A DNA stretch of 64,000 nt from Paraburkholderia edwinii (GTDB lineage: Bacteria > Pseudomonadota > Gammaproteobacteria > Burkholderiales > Burkholderiaceae), in contig NZ_CP080096.1 of the NCBI RefSeq assembly GCF_019428685.1, positions 1,922,001-1,986,000 of the forward strand, read 5' to 3'. This document shows, one piece after another, positions 17,500 through 27,887 of the stretch; within the stretch, counting starts at the first letter, position 1, and each line of letters opens with the position of its first letter. Position numbers and translations under genes: made by a program. The notes under the pieces were generated by a model, which did no database searches, had not been told where the DNA came from, and saw only the letters and a list, made by a program, of their open reading frames with translations.

Positions 17500-19371
17500 A
17501 TGCGGGCCGATCCGATCCAGCGTGCCATCGACGAAGACCTCGTCCGCGTGCTCTACGCGCAGGACCCGATCGCCTTTTTCTCGCACTGGTTTTCGATCGT
17601 GATGCTGGTGGCGCTGTACTGGGCAGACATGCCGTACCCGCAGCGTTTCGCTGCGTGCTTTATCTTCTACGGGCTCGCGAACTGCGCGGGTCTCGTGCTG
17701 TGGATGTGTCATCGGCGCTGGCCCGACGCGTTGCGAGCGCGCGGGTGGATCTATCTGCATGCCGTGCGCAACGCGTTGCTTTACGCGGCGCCCGGTCTGG
17801 CGATCTGGTTTGCGTTCCAGAGCTCGCATGCGAACCTGCCGCTGCTGCACACGGTGCTGATCGTTACGCTCGCTGCGGGCGTATTCATGTCGAACGGCTT
17901 CGACGTCGTCAATTTCACGACCTCGATTGCGTTTCTGCTGCTGCCCGCGATCGTGCTGCACTTTGGCGTCCATGCCTTCGACCGCACCATTCTGGCGATC
18001 GTGCTCGCGTTCTTCTTCTGCGCGATCAATGTCTATGCGCTCAGCTATCGCAAGCTATTCCAGCGCGTCGTGCAGGCGCGCGTCGATCAACAGACGCTCG
18101 CCGAATCGCTTGCCGCACAGAAGCTCGTCGCCGAAGAAGCGAGCCTCGCGAAGTCGCGGTTCTTTGCGGCTGCAAGTCATGACCTGCGTCAGCCGCTGCA
18201 TGCGATCGGGCTGCTGGCGGCGTCGCTGAACGACCCGACGGCGACCCACGCGCAACACACGAAGACCGCCGACCATATCGTCAACAACGTCGAGGCGCTC
18301 AACCAGCTGTTCAACCAGGTGCTGGACCTTGCTCGACTCGAAAGTGGCGTGACCCAGGTGATCAAACTGCATTTCAAGCTATCCGAACTGTTCGATCGCG
18401 TCGGTAACCAGTATTGGCCGCAGGCCGCGGCGAAGGGTCTCGCGCTGCGCATCGCGCCGACTTCGGCCGTCGTGCACGGCGACCCTGTGCTGCTCGAGCG
18501 GATTCTTAGCAATCTGCTCTCGAACGCGGTGCGCTATACGGAAAGTGGGGCAATCTGGATGGGTTTCCGGCGCTCGGGCCGCCGCGCGGGCGGCTATATC
18601 GAGGTGCGCGACTCGGGCGTCGGTGTTCCGCCTGACGAGCAGGAACGCATCTTTGAAGAGTTCTACCAGGTTGCGAATCCGCAGCGCGATGCGCGGCAGG
18701 GGCACGGTCTCGGCTTGCCGACCGTCAGGCGGCTTGTCGACCTGCTCGGCGGCGAACTGCAGTTGCGCTCGCAGCCGGGGAGGGGCTCGGTGTTTCGCTT
18801 TACCGTTGATGCGGGTGATCCTGCGCGCATCGTCGCGGGGCTTAACGAAACCGTGAGCGGGGCGTCGGCCGCGCTTGGCCGGCATGTGTTGTGTATCGAT
18901 GATGAACCGGCGATTCTCGAAGGGCTGTCGAGTCTGCTCGGGCGTTGGGGTTGTGTCGTGCGGGGCGTGCAGGATGAGGGGCAGGCTTTGCGTGCCATCG
19001 ATGAAGGCTTTATGCCTGATGCGGTGCTCTGCGATTACCAGCTCGCGAATCACCGGACCGGTGCACAGGCGCTGGCCGCCGTGCGCGACGCGCTGCACCG
19101 GCGCGGTCGTGAGCAGGTCGTGACGCTGCTGATTACGGGCGATATGGCGTCGGAGGAATTGCAGGCGCTGGCGCAGGATGGCATTCCGGTGCTGCATAAG
19201 CCGGTGACGGCGGCGCGGCTGCGCCGCACGCTCGAGATGCTGTGGCAGCAGGCGGAGGTGCCGCCGGTCGTGGCGTTCGCGCAAAGAGAGGAGGGGGTTG
19301 CGGCAGTAGGTCAGGTGGCGCAGGCAGTGCAGCAGGTGATGCCGCAAGCGTTGTCTGGGAGGCGGGCGTAG
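17500..19371 (+). CDS. membrane hybrid histidine kinase with C-terminal receiver domain
   Basis: 623 residues. The N-terminal 170 residues hold about six hydrophobic segments and no obvious periplasmic sensor domain. The HisKA box ASHDLRQPLHAIGLLAASL carries the phosphorylatable histidine at about 227; the ATPase has N-box LSNLLSNAVRYTESG, G1 DSGVGVP and G2 GHGLGLPTVRR. The receiver (about residues 465-590) has the acidic pair in CIDDEPAILEG, phospho-acceptor Asp near 512 in LCDYQL and conserved Lys in VLHKPV. There is no output domain, so it must pass phosphate to another regulator; the NarL-type regulator ending at 23124 is a candidate. AAAGGAG at 17484-17490 fixes the start. Confidence 0.92.
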   Translation: MRADPIQRAIDEDLVRVLYAQDPIAFFSHWFSIVMLVALYWADMPYPQRFAACFIFYGLANCAGLVLWMCHRRWPDALRARGWIYLHAVRNALLYAAPGLAIWFAFQSSHANLPLLHTVLIVTLAAGVFMSNGFDVVNFTTSIAFLLLPAIVLHFGVHAFDRTILAIVLAFFFCAINVYALSYRKLFQRVVQARVDQQTLAESLAAQKLVAEEASLAKSRFFAAASHDLRQPLHAIGLLAASLNDPTATHAQHTKTADHIVNNVEALNQLFNQVLDLARLESGVTQVIKLHFKLSELFDRVGNQYWPQAAAKGLALRIAPTSAVVHGDPVLLERILSNLLSNAVRYTESGAIWMGFRRSGRRAGGYIEVRDSGVGVPPDEQERIFEEFYQVANPQRDARQGHGLGLPTVRRLVDLLGGELQLRSQPGRGSVFRFTVDAGDPARIVAGLNETVSGASAALGRHVLCIDDEPAILEGLSSLLGRWGCVVRGVQDEGQALRAIDEGFMPDAVLCDYQLANHRTGAQALAAVRDALHRRGREQVVTLLITGDMASEELQALAQDGIPVLHKPVTAARLRRTLEMLWQQAEVPPVVAFAQREEGVAAVGQVAQAVQQVMPQALSGRRA

Positions 19372-19441
19372 GGGGCTGGCTGGTTGTGTGGGCCGAGTTT
19401 TCTCCGGAATCCGATCGAACGAGCCTTGGGAAAACCAATGA

Positions 19442-19470
19442 GAGCCCTACGCCATGACGGCGTAGGGCTC
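19442..19470 (-). terminator. terminator hairpin downstream of the CAP-domain gene
   Basis: A perfect 12-base stem (19442-19453 with 19459-19470) and a 5-base loop. On the minus strand it is followed by TCATTGGTTTTCCC, a modest T-run, so it most likely ends the CAP-domain transcript; it could also stop the kinase transcript from the other side. Confidence 0.55.
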
Positions 19471-19602
19471 GGCTTGGGGTCCTGGCGCTTCCGGCGTTCC
19501 GGTTTGCCAGTTCAGAACAGGTTCAACTCCCGCTCACGACTGGCTTCAGGCAATCGGAAACTGCGCCGATATCGGGGCACCTGCCAGCTAGCATTGGTAG
19601 GC

Positions 19603-20973
<1,371 letters not shown>

Positions 20974-21323
20974 AGAGTACTTATCCTTCGAGATCAGTTA
21001 CTAAACAATTCCTCGTTTTACAGCCGGACTTCACTACTGCAGCACAGCTTTCTTAACAAGACCACAGTTAAGATTCTTAAGAGCGCAAACGCGCACGAAC
21101 CCGCCGTCACTTCTTAAATGAAATGACCGCATCGTCTTCGATTTGGCAACATGTTTCTTGCGGCTAGCTAACTTTTTCGCAGGACTCGGGCCAGCCCTGC
21201 CTGGTCCTGATTCAGGCCAACAACGTCTTGTCGATTGACATCATTTGCATCCGTCGATCGGGATTTTGGCATGCGCGCTGGTCTGTTCGCACATCGCCGA
21301 TACCGGACAACAACTGCGCAGCT
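20974..21323. other. intergenic, no gene seen
   Basis: 350 bases between the CAP gene start and the small GntR gene end. Base composition falls toward the AT-rich patch further on. I see no coding frame, hairpin terminator or clear promoter apart from a generic AT-rich upstream region of the CAP gene. Confidence 0.4.
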
Positions 21324-21662
21324 TTACGGCAGGACGATCGTGCCGCTGCCTGCGTTTGCCCGGACCAGTCCGCGACGTGCTGCCTCTTTGAATGCGGCAT
21401 TGATTGTGTTGACTGAGAAACCCAGTTCATCCGCGATGATACGTAGCGAAGGCAATTTATCGCCTGGTCGAAGGATGCCCAGATGGATTGCCTCTTCGAT
21501 TTGCTGGGCAATGGCGATGTAGACCTTCCCGCGAATCCTCGCAAAGTCGGGACGCCAGCCCAGTCCATGCCGCGAGCCAGCATGGCTGGGGCGATAAATT
21601 CCAGCTGCGACGCGCCGGATCTCTCCGACAGGTGCGTTCGATCGAATGCCTATATCAAACAT
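21324..21662 (-). CDS. small GntR-type winged-helix protein (possibly truncated)
   Basis: Up to 112 residues; only the last 75 are recognisable. They form a GntR winged helix: KVYIAIAQQIEEAIHLG, then PGDKLPSLRIIADELGFSV, NTINAAFKEAARRGLV and a wing GSGTIVLP at the very C-terminus. It has no effector domain, so it is either a free-standing YtrA-like DNA-binding protein or the N-terminal remnant of a MocR/PdxR regulator cut after the wing. The start is uncertain; the first 35 residues look unlike any domain. It sits at the edge of an AT-rich, gene-poor stretch that bears signs of insertion and decay. Confidence 0.5.
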   Translation of the reverse strand: MFDIGIRSNAPVGEIRRVAAGIYRPSHAGSRHGLGWRPDFARIRGKVYIAIAQQIEEAIHLGILRPGDKLPSLRIIADELGFSVNTINAAFKEAARRGLVRANAGSGTIVLP

Positions 21663-22531
21663 CTAACACTCCACAGCGACAGGTGATGCGTTCATCCTGC
21701 CGACATCAAGCTTCGCCTTCGACTTTCCTTCTACACCCTGGTTGTGAGGCAGAACAACCTTGGATGTGTCTATTTCATCTTCCGAACTACGGGTTGAAAT
21801 TCTGGGGGCGACTGCTGATGTCCTATTAAATTCATTACAAATCAATCGGAATGATTTTTGTAAACCAGGATTGCGCCGTCTAAGCAGAATCATTACATAT
21901 TAAAAGTTTCGGGGTGATTTTAATTGTTTACCGGTAATAAAAACAATAAGCTACCCGAATAAAAAATTCCCCACATCAAAAGGTGCAACAATACAAAAAA
22001 ATCCGGATGTCTGGCGCGAAACTTGGCAAAATTCATGGAATACTGAAAGCCAAAGATCTGGCAATCGTCAGAGAGATGCTTTGGCGCGGTTATGTTCATT
22101 CAGACATATCAGTGGCAATTGGTTTGTTTAGGCATACTTTGAATAAAAAAATAATTAGTTTTAGGAAGAATTCATTTCCATTGCTGTCCGGGGAGTTCCA
22201 TCAACAGAGTGCGATATGCTGCTGATCGTTCAGATCAGCGATAGGGTTCGTGATACCGGCGCTCTGCCCGGCACGGAGCGAGCGGAGTGCCCCTCGATGA
22301 CGCTCGTTTCTGGCGTCGCGAGAGCGCCGTATGGGTTCAATGCTGATTCTGATGCACGCCGATCTGCGACGACGCCATATTTTGAGCGTGCGGTATCAGC
22401 CTGCGTTGCACAATCATTCAGGCATCTTCACTTGATTTGTCGGCGCCTGGTCTGCCAATCCTGATGCGCGTCGAGACCTGCGAGTGCAACGCTACGTTGA
22501 GAGCGACGGCAAACAGGGAGCTTTCGCTATT
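21663..22531. other. AT-rich accessory patch, mostly without recognisable genes
   Basis: From about 21,760 to 22,200 the DNA is far richer in A and T than anything else in the window (runs such as AAAAAACAATAAGC-type sequence and ATAAAAAAATTCCCC). It is consistent with horizontally acquired DNA. One small frame inside it (22007-22225) is listed separately. From 22,230 on composition returns to normal but no coding frame stands out. Confidence 0.5.
22007..22225 (+). CDS. small hypothetical protein in the AT-rich patch
   Basis: 72 residues if started at the ATG at 22007, 80 if a GTG at 21983 is used. Basic, with a possible helix-turn-helix (DLAIVREMLWRGYVHSDISVAIGL). Codon use is AT-rich, unlike all neighbours. 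No family recognised; it may be a transferred gene or chance frame. Confidence 0.3.
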   Translation: MSGAKLGKIHGILKAKDLAIVREMLWRGYVHSDISVAIGLFRHTLNKKIISFRKNSFPLLSGEFHQQSAICC

Positions 22532-22837
22532 TCAACTATCCTTGTTGCCTGAGTGTTTCCCGCTGCTTTCGATGCTTTGCTCACCTTGTCGCAGCGCTTC
22601 TACACTTGCGTGAACTGAGTACTCGCCGATGCACAAATCACGAGGACTGAGCGCTGCAGATCCAGGCAGGAAGCGACATCGTTCCTGCGCGACGAACTCT
22701 ACACCGCGCTCTGAATGCTCAAATATCGCCAACTCGCCGGCTGATACGCGGTCGCCTGCTGTCAAAGAACCGTCGTGCACGCAGACCCGCAGGACATCAT
22801 GTCCAGCGGGCGGGTTGCAGGTCCAATGTTCATTCAA
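22532..22837 (-). pseudogene. C-terminal remnant of a pirin-family protein
   Basis: About 100 codons that read like the last third of a pirin (cupin family, quercetinase-like). NPPAGHDVLRVCVHDGSL matches the C-terminal cupin strand, AGDRVSAGELAIFEHSERGVEF the following hairpin, and GSA..SPRDLCIGEYSVHASVEALRQGEQSIE the characteristic C-terminal end (GSYSVHTSAEAL in typical pirins). The N-terminal two thirds with the metal-binding histidines are absent upstream (22,840-23,120 holds no matching frame). I therefore call it a decayed fragment next to the AT-rich patch. Assignment is by eye. Confidence 0.5.
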
Positions 22838-23123
22838 CGCCTGCTTAGCCGAACCCTGGCTGTCTCTTCAGGGGGCGGTTCGAGCCGCTCCAGAATCCAA
22901 GGCGCGCATTCAACGAACATCTCACCGCGTTGGCTGTTGTAGCAGCACGCCGCGGATTTGCCGAGATGGCATTCGCGGCAGTCCCATCAATTTGGTTTTT
23001 TAAGCCTCACGAACTCGTCTCCCGTCTCACGAATTCCGTGTCCCTGCATCGGAAAAGCGAAAAAGCGGGGAAACCCATTTGCGCGCCTGAACCGTTTGCA
23101 GAACGCAAAACAACAGCCCCCCT

Positions 23124-23879
23124 CTACAGCACTTTCCCCGTCTCCAGCCACCCATTAATCACCGCAATCGCCGTCGCCCGGTTATGCACGCCGAGCGCGC
23201 GGAAAATCACGGACAGATGCACCTTCACAGTCCCCTCAGCCACACCAAGATCGCGCGCGATCATCTTGTTGGTCCAGCCGCGGTGCACAAGCCGCATGAT
23301 TTCCTGCTGGCGCGGCGACAGATTTTCGAGCAGATGCCGCTGATGCGGCTGCAGCGCCTCGACGCGAGCAATCGGCTCGGCCTCAGCCGTGCCCGCCGCG
23401 ACGCCCGCACTCGAAGTCAATCCAGACGCAGCACCCGAAGCGCGGGCCGCATCAGGCAAAGCGGCCGCATCGCGTGCGCCAAGCAGGCTCAGCGCCTCCA
23501 TCGGCACATACGCGCCACCGGACAGCACGAGCTCGATCGCCTTCAGCATGACGCTAGAAGGCTGCCGCTTCGGCACGAAACCGAGCGCACCGGCGGCCAG
23601 CACGGCGCGCATCTCGTCGGGCGATTCCTCGGCGGACAGCACGACGACCGGCAGCGCCGGATTCGCCTTCAGCAGGCTTTCGAGCGATGCCGCGCCGGAC
23701 ATGCCGGGCATATGCAGATCGACAATCGCGAGATCGTGGTTCGCGTCGGGCCGCGCGAGCGCGGCGAGCGTTTCCCAGCTGTCGGCTTCATCGAATTGCG
23801 CCGCCGGATCGAGTCCGCGTAACAGTCCCTTGACGCCCTGGCGGATCAGTTCATGGTCGTCGGCCACAAGAAACTTCAT
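23124..23879 (-). CDS. NarL/LuxR-type response regulator
   Basis: 251 residues. Receiver domain (1-120): acidic pocket in VADDHE, phospho-acceptor Asp in AIVDLHMPGMSG near 55, the Thr/Ser position in VVVLSAEES and Lys in GFVPKRQPS. An Ala/Ser-rich linker of about 45 residues follows, longer than usual. The C-terminal helix-turn-helix is standard LuxR: LSPRQQEIMRLVHRGWTNKMIARDLGVAEGTVKVH. It is the nearest regulator to the hybrid kinase at 17500-19371, which lacks an output domain. The start at 23879 gives the receiver its usual first strand directly. Confidence 0.92.
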   Translation of the reverse strand: MKFLVADDHELIRQGVKGLLRGLDPAAQFDEADSWETLAALARPDANHDLAIVDLHMPGMSGAASLESLLKANPALPVVVLSAEESPDEMRAVLAAGALGFVPKRQPSSVMLKAIELVLSGGAYVPMEALSLLGARDAAALPDAARASGAASGLTSSAGVAAGTAEAEPIARVEALQPHQRHLLENLSPRQQEIMRLVHRGWTNKMIARDLGVAEGTVKVHLSVIFRALGVHNRATAIAVINGWLETGKVL

Positions 23880-24743
23880 GATGTCTCCGCGAATTGGCCC
23901 TGCTGGTTCGTCCTGCCGCCGCCGTACTACCGGTACGAACGCCTAAGCGCCAAGCCTTAGGCGCCGCCGCGGCGCGTTGACCTGCCGGGAATCGAAGCGA
24001 ATGGCGCGAGCCGTTGCCCGCGGCGCCGCGCCATCCGTTCGTCGGACCGCGGCACGCCGCCCCGTAGCAAAGGAGCGCGCGCCGCGGCCTGCTGCATTCC
24101 CCGGGATCCGCTGTCGACGGATCGCTGCAGCGACTGCGTATTGCATATTGCGTGAAACGTCCCGCTTGCTGCTACCGCGTACTGCCTGAAGTCTGCCGCC
24201 TGATACTTGCCTCTGGCGGCCTGCCGGCGCGGCTCGATGTCCGCGTCCGGTGGCCTGCTCTGGTTGCCGGTTGCTTATTGTTGGCGTCCTCGTCGGCGAA
24301 AGCAATCATGCCGTCGCCTGGGGTGGTCCCTCGCGCCACCGCGATTCGCTTGCCGGCCGCGCGGCCCTGTACCGGGCCGTCGCGGCAGCGGTGGTGCGCT
24401 GCGGCGTCGTGTGGCGCGACGCGTAAGCGCCGCAGCCTGCTACGTAGACGAGCACGCCGAAACGTTTTTGAAGGGAAGTCCGCCTCGCGAGGTAATAGCC
24501 GAAAGGCTTACCCGCGAAGCGGATGACGGCGGGCAGATCAGGGTACCGTCTGTTCGATGCATGCAGCGCGGATGGGCATCAGGCATCACGCCACCATGTC
24601 GGCACGCCCGGCACGCCCGGCACGCCAGCACCACGGCACGCCAGCACCACGGCACGCCACCCGCACCACGCCACCAGCACCACGCCACCAGCACCACGGC
24701 ACCCGCGCGTCATGCAAGACATGCGGCGCGCAAGATCCGTGCG
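23880..24743. other. gene-poor GC-rich region
   Basis: 864 bases between the response regulator and the bd-oxidase small subunit. Several open frames occur on both strands but none has a recognisable protein or ribosome site. The last 150 bases hold a simple-sequence repeat listed separately. Confidence 0.5.
24601..24704. repeat. simple GC-rich tandem repeats downstream of the bd oxidase
   Basis: Nested short units: GGCACGCCC (9 bases, two copies plus variants), GGCACGCCAGCACCAC (16 bases, two copies) and GCCACCAGCACCAC (14 bases, two copies). No palindromic units or unique spacers, so not a CRISPR array. It lies about 40 bases after the last cyd gene. Confidence 0.8.
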
Positions 24744-24899
24744 CTACCGGCTCACCGCAAACAGCGTCGCATTCATCAGCACCTTGAACGCGAACCCAAC
24801 CGTCATCGCGCTGCCGACACCGACACACCAGAGCGCGACGAACCACACCCAGCCCGGCATACGGCGCGCAGGAGTGTCAGTGATAGTGGACTTCGCCAT
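24744..24899 (-). CDS. small cytochrome bd oxidase subunit (CydX/DUF2474-like)
   Basis: 51 residues, found by translating the minus strand 3' of cydB. The N-terminal part is polar (MAKSTITDTPARRMPG). One membrane helix follows (WVWFVALWCVGVGSAMTVGFAF) and a short tail KVLMNATLFAVSR. This is the layout of the tiny subunits that stabilise haem in bd oxidases (CydX, or the DUF2474 family found with CioAB). The start overlaps the last 23 bases of cydB, so it is surely translated from the cydAB transcript. Assignment rests on size, topology and position; sequence conservation is low in this group. Confidence 0.8.
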   Translation of the reverse strand: MAKSTITDTPARRMPGWVWFVALWCVGVGSAMTVGFAFKVLMNATLFAVSR

Positions 24900-25878
24900 G
24901 ACGCACCTTTCCGCGGAACACCCAGTAACCGAGCATCGTGTACGCGATGATGATGGGCAGAATCACCGAGGCGCCCACCAGCGTGAACATCTGGCTCGAG
25001 CGCGGCGCGGCCGCTTGCCAGAGCGTGACGCTCGACGGAATCGCATACGGCCAGAGGCTCACGAGCAGACCGACATAGCCGAGCAGCACGAGTGCGAGCG
25101 CGAGCATGAACGGCGTGTTGTGATGCCGCTCGCGAACGGCGCGATACATGAAGAACGCGCACAGCGCGACAAGGAACGGCACCGGCAAAAGCCGCGTGAA
25201 CAGACCCGAATCGAACCAGCGCAGCGCGATGTTCGGATCCTGCAGCGGCGTCCACAAGCTGACGAGCGCGATAAACACGAGCAGCACGATCGTCAGCGGC
25301 CATACCACGCGATGCAGGCGCCGCTGCAGATCGCCTTCGGTCTTCGCGACCAGCCAGCAGCAGCCGAGCAGCGCATAAGTCGCGACCAGCCCGAGCCCGG
25401 TCAGCAACGAGAACGGCGTGAGCCAGCCGAACGCGCTGCCGGCGAAGCTGCCGTTTTCAACGGGAATGCCTTGCAGGAAAGCGCCCAGCGCGATGCCCTG
25501 GAAAAACGCGGCGCCGGTCGACCCGCCGATAAACGCGAGGTCCCACAAATGTTTGGTGCGGTTCGCCTTCGCGCGGATTTCGAACGACACGCCGCGGAAG
25601 ATCAAACAGCCGAGCATAAAAACGAGCGGCAGATACAGCGCCGACAGCACGGTTGCGTACACCGTCGGGAACACGGCGAACAAACCCGCGCCGCCGAGCA
25701 CGAGCCACGTTTCGTTGCCGTCCCATACCGGCGCGACGGTATTCATCATCAGGTCGCGTTCCTTCTCGTCGGGAAAGAACGGGTACACGATGCCGATGCC
25801 GAGATCGAAGCCGTCGAGCACGACATACAGCAACACGCCGAGCGCGATGATCGCGGCCCACACTACAGTGACGTCCAT
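24877..25878 (-). CDS. cydB: cytochrome bd ubiquinol oxidase subunit II
   Basis: 333 residues, with about eight or nine membrane helices. With CydA it oxidises ubiquinol and reduces oxygen to water in the inner membrane. Visible blocks are LDGFDLGIGIVYPFF at the N-terminus, VAPVWDGNETWLVLGGAGLFAVFP and FRGVSFEIRAKA, all conserved in CydB/CioB. Length is below that of E. coli CydB, matching the cyanide-insensitive (CIO) group. It lies 88 bases after cydA and overlaps the small-subunit gene. Confidence 0.94.
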   Translation of the reverse strand: MDVTVVWAAIIALGVLLYVVLDGFDLGIGIVYPFFPDEKERDLMMNTVAPVWDGNETWLVLGGAGLFAVFPTVYATVLSALYLPLVFMLGCLIFRGVSFEIRAKANRTKHLWDLAFIGGSTGAAFFQGIALGAFLQGIPVENGSFAGSAFGWLTPFSLLTGLGLVATYALLGCCWLVAKTEGDLQRRLHRVVWPLTIVLLVFIALVSLWTPLQDPNIALRWFDSGLFTRLLPVPFLVALCAFFMYRAVRERHHNTPFMLALALVLLGYVGLLVSLWPYAIPSSVTLWQAAAPRSSQMFTLVGASVILPIIIAYTMLGYWVFRGKVRHGEVHYH

Positions 25879-25966
25879 CTTGTTCCTCGCAAATATCTAT
25901 CTGGTTCAAAGCGCAATTCAAAGCCGAACTCCAAGCGCCCAGGCAAAGCGCCCAATCAAAGCCATA

Positions 25967-27358
25967 TCAGGAAACCGGCAGCGCATGACGGGCAGGGCGC
26001 CCGCGCACATCGTCGGGCACGCCATCGGGCGTCGTGCCGGGCAGCGCGGGACCATTGCGCATCAGCTTGAGCAGGTAATAGACACCGGTGCCGAACACGA
26101 GGAAGTAGATGACGATAAACGCCATCAGCGAGATGCCGACCTGCTGCGCGGTGAGCGGCGACACGGCATCGACGGTGCGCTTCATCCCATAGACGACCCA
26201 CGGTTGGCGACCCACTTCGGTCGTGACCCAGCCGGCCAGCAGCGAAATAAAGCCGGTCGGTCCCATCGCGATCGCGAAACGCTGGAACCATTTCGCTTCA
26301 TAGAGGCGATCACGGCGGCGCATCACCCACGACGTAATCGCAAACGCGATCATCAGCATGCCGAGGCCCGCCATCACACGGAAGCTCCAGAACACGACCG
26401 TCGAATTCGGGCGATCCTGTGGCGGAAAATCCTTGAGGCCGCGAATCTGGCCATCCCAGCTGTGCGTGAGAATCACGCTGCCCAGATGCGGAATGGAAAC
26501 GGCGTAGCGCGTGGTTTCCGCCTGCATGTCGGGAATGCCAAACAGATTCAGCGCCGTGCCATTCGTTTCGGTGTCCCAGATACCTTCGATCGCGGCGATC
26601 TTCGCCGGCTGATATTCGCGCGTATTGAGACCGTGCTGATCGCCGACGAACGCCTGAATCGGCGCGAGAATCAGCAGCATCCACAGCGCCATCGAGAACA
26701 TCTTCTTCACCGCGGCATCGCGCCGGCCTTTGAGCAGATGCCCTCCGCCGACGGCGGCAACCACGAGCGCCGTCACGATAAAGGCGGCGAGCGCCATATG
26801 CGCGAGACGGTACGGAAACGAAGGATTGAAAATGATCTTGAACCAGTCGACCGGCACGACATGGTTATCGACGATCTCGATTCCCTGCGGCGTTTGCATC
26901 CAGCTATTCGACGCGAGAATCCAGAAGGTGGAAATCAGCGTGCCGATCGCGACCATCAGCGTCGCGCCGAAGTGCGCGCGCGGGCTGACGCGCTGCCAGC
27001 CGAACAGCATGATGCCGAGGAAACCCGCTTCGAGAAAGAACGCGGTCATCACCTCGTACATCAGCAGCGGACCGGTCACGGGCCCCGCGAATGCGGAAAA
27101 GCCTGACCAGTTCGTGCCGAACTCGTAGCTCATCACCACGCCCGACACGACACCCATACCGAACGCGACGGCAAAGATCTTCGACCAGAACAGACACAGG
27201 TCCTTGTAGTACGCCTTGCCGGTTCGCAACCAGCGCCACTCGAGCACCGCGATAAAGCTTGCAAGACCGATCGAAAGCGCCGGAAAGACGATATGGAAAG
27301 AAATAGTGAAGGCGAACTGGAGTCGAGCCAGGTCGAAGGCGGAGAGGGCGGTGTGCAT
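25967..27358 (-). CDS. cydA: cytochrome bd ubiquinol oxidase subunit I (CioA-like)
   Basis: 463 residues, holding haems b558, b595 and d. The axial histidine of the N-terminal helix is His22 in FTISFHIVFPALSIG; the quinol-binding region follows SVPHLGSVILTHSWDGQIRGL. The Q-loop is short, placing it with CIO-type oxidases that are less sensitive to cyanide. I start at MHTALSAF, which begins the first helix in register; the open frame continues 10 codons upstream. The protein has nine or so membrane helices. An FNR/Anr-like box lies about 180 bases upstream, suggesting induction at low oxygen. Confidence 0.94.
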   Translation of the reverse strand: MHTALSAFDLARLQFAFTISFHIVFPALSIGLASFIAVLEWRWLRTGKAYYKDLCLFWSKIFAVAFGMGVVSGVVMSYEFGTNWSGFSAFAGPVTGPLLMYEVMTAFFLEAGFLGIMLFGWQRVSPRAHFGATLMVAIGTLISTFWILASNSWMQTPQGIEIVDNHVVPVDWFKIIFNPSFPYRLAHMALAAFIVTALVVAAVGGGHLLKGRRDAAVKKMFSMALWMLLILAPIQAFVGDQHGLNTREYQPAKIAAIEGIWDTETNGTALNLFGIPDMQAETTRYAVSIPHLGSVILTHSWDGQIRGLKDFPPQDRPNSTVVFWSFRVMAGLGMLMIAFAITSWVMRRRDRLYEAKWFQRFAIAMGPTGFISLLAGWVTTEVGRQPWVVYGMKRTVDAVSPLTAQQVGISLMAFIVIYFLVFGTGVYYLLKLMRNGPALPGTTPDGVPDDVRGRPARHALPVS

Positions 27359-27652
27359 TTTTCGATACCGGGGATTCGGACCACGCACGGCGACCTGTGT
27401 CGGCGCGCACTGCCTTTGTGTCGGGCAGGTGAACGCAAGCGTAAGGGAGGGTAAAAAATCGTGCTGCGCTGCGACGTGCGTCGAAATTACGCAGCGAGGC
27501 GCAATGCCGCAGACGCTAAGGTCAGCGTAAATGTTTGATCGGTATCAGGAAATTTGCATCGCGCCGAAGTGCGTGGCGAAGCGGGGGCCGATGCGGCGTG
27601 CGGCAATCCACCGCGCTGCAGCATCGGCAAAAGGAGGGCGATAGCGTGGAAA
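27359..27652. promoter_or_regulatory. cyd upstream region with FNR/Anr-like box
   Basis: 294-base non-coding stretch before cydA on the minus strand. At 27535-27548 lies TTGATCGGTATCAG, which matches the FNR/Anr consensus TTGAT-N4-ATCAA in nine of ten defined positions. That distance (about 180 bases from the start codon) is compatible with activation of a long-leader cyd transcript. No unambiguous -10 box. Confidence 0.5.
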
Positions 27653-27844
27653 TCAGGTCTGCGGATCGGACCACAGGCGGCCGCCGGTCGCCCAGTTTTC
27701 GCGCGGCACGTCGACGAGAATGATGTCGACGGACGAAGGCTCGACTTTCAGCGACTCGCAAGTTGCCTTGGTGATCGCCTGGACGAATTCGCGCTTCTGC
27801 TCGACGGTGCGTCCTTCGAAAAGTTCGATGCGGAAGGTAGGCAT
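27653..27844 (-). CDS. 4-oxalocrotonate tautomerase family protein
   Basis: 63 residues. The mature chain would begin with the catalytic Pro after Met removal (MPTFRIELFEGRTVEQKREF), followed by the family's helix (VQAITKATCESLKVEPSSVDII) and strand (LVDVPRENWATGGRLWSD). The family converts enol and keto acids, some members dehalogenating. It is preceded by a class II aldolase gene 43 bases upstream on the same strand, so the two may form a small operon for an unknown keto-acid substrate. The ribosome site GAGGAGAC lies just before the ATG. Confidence 0.9.
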   Translation of the reverse strand: MPTFRIELFEGRTVEQKREFVQAITKATCESLKVEPSSVDIILVDVPRENWATGGRLWSDPQT

Positions 27845-27887
27845 GGGTACGTCTCCTCGTTAAGAAAAGTGTTGAAGCGGTTTTCGT

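Noticed and set aside
22930..23120. Possible LysR N-terminal remnant (ALAVVAARRGFAEM)
   Set aside because: Only a dozen residues look LysR-like and the helix-turn-helix that should follow is absent.
24601..24704. Possible CRISPR array
   Set aside because: Units of 9, 14 and 16 bases abut without unique spacers and are not palindromic; no cas genes.
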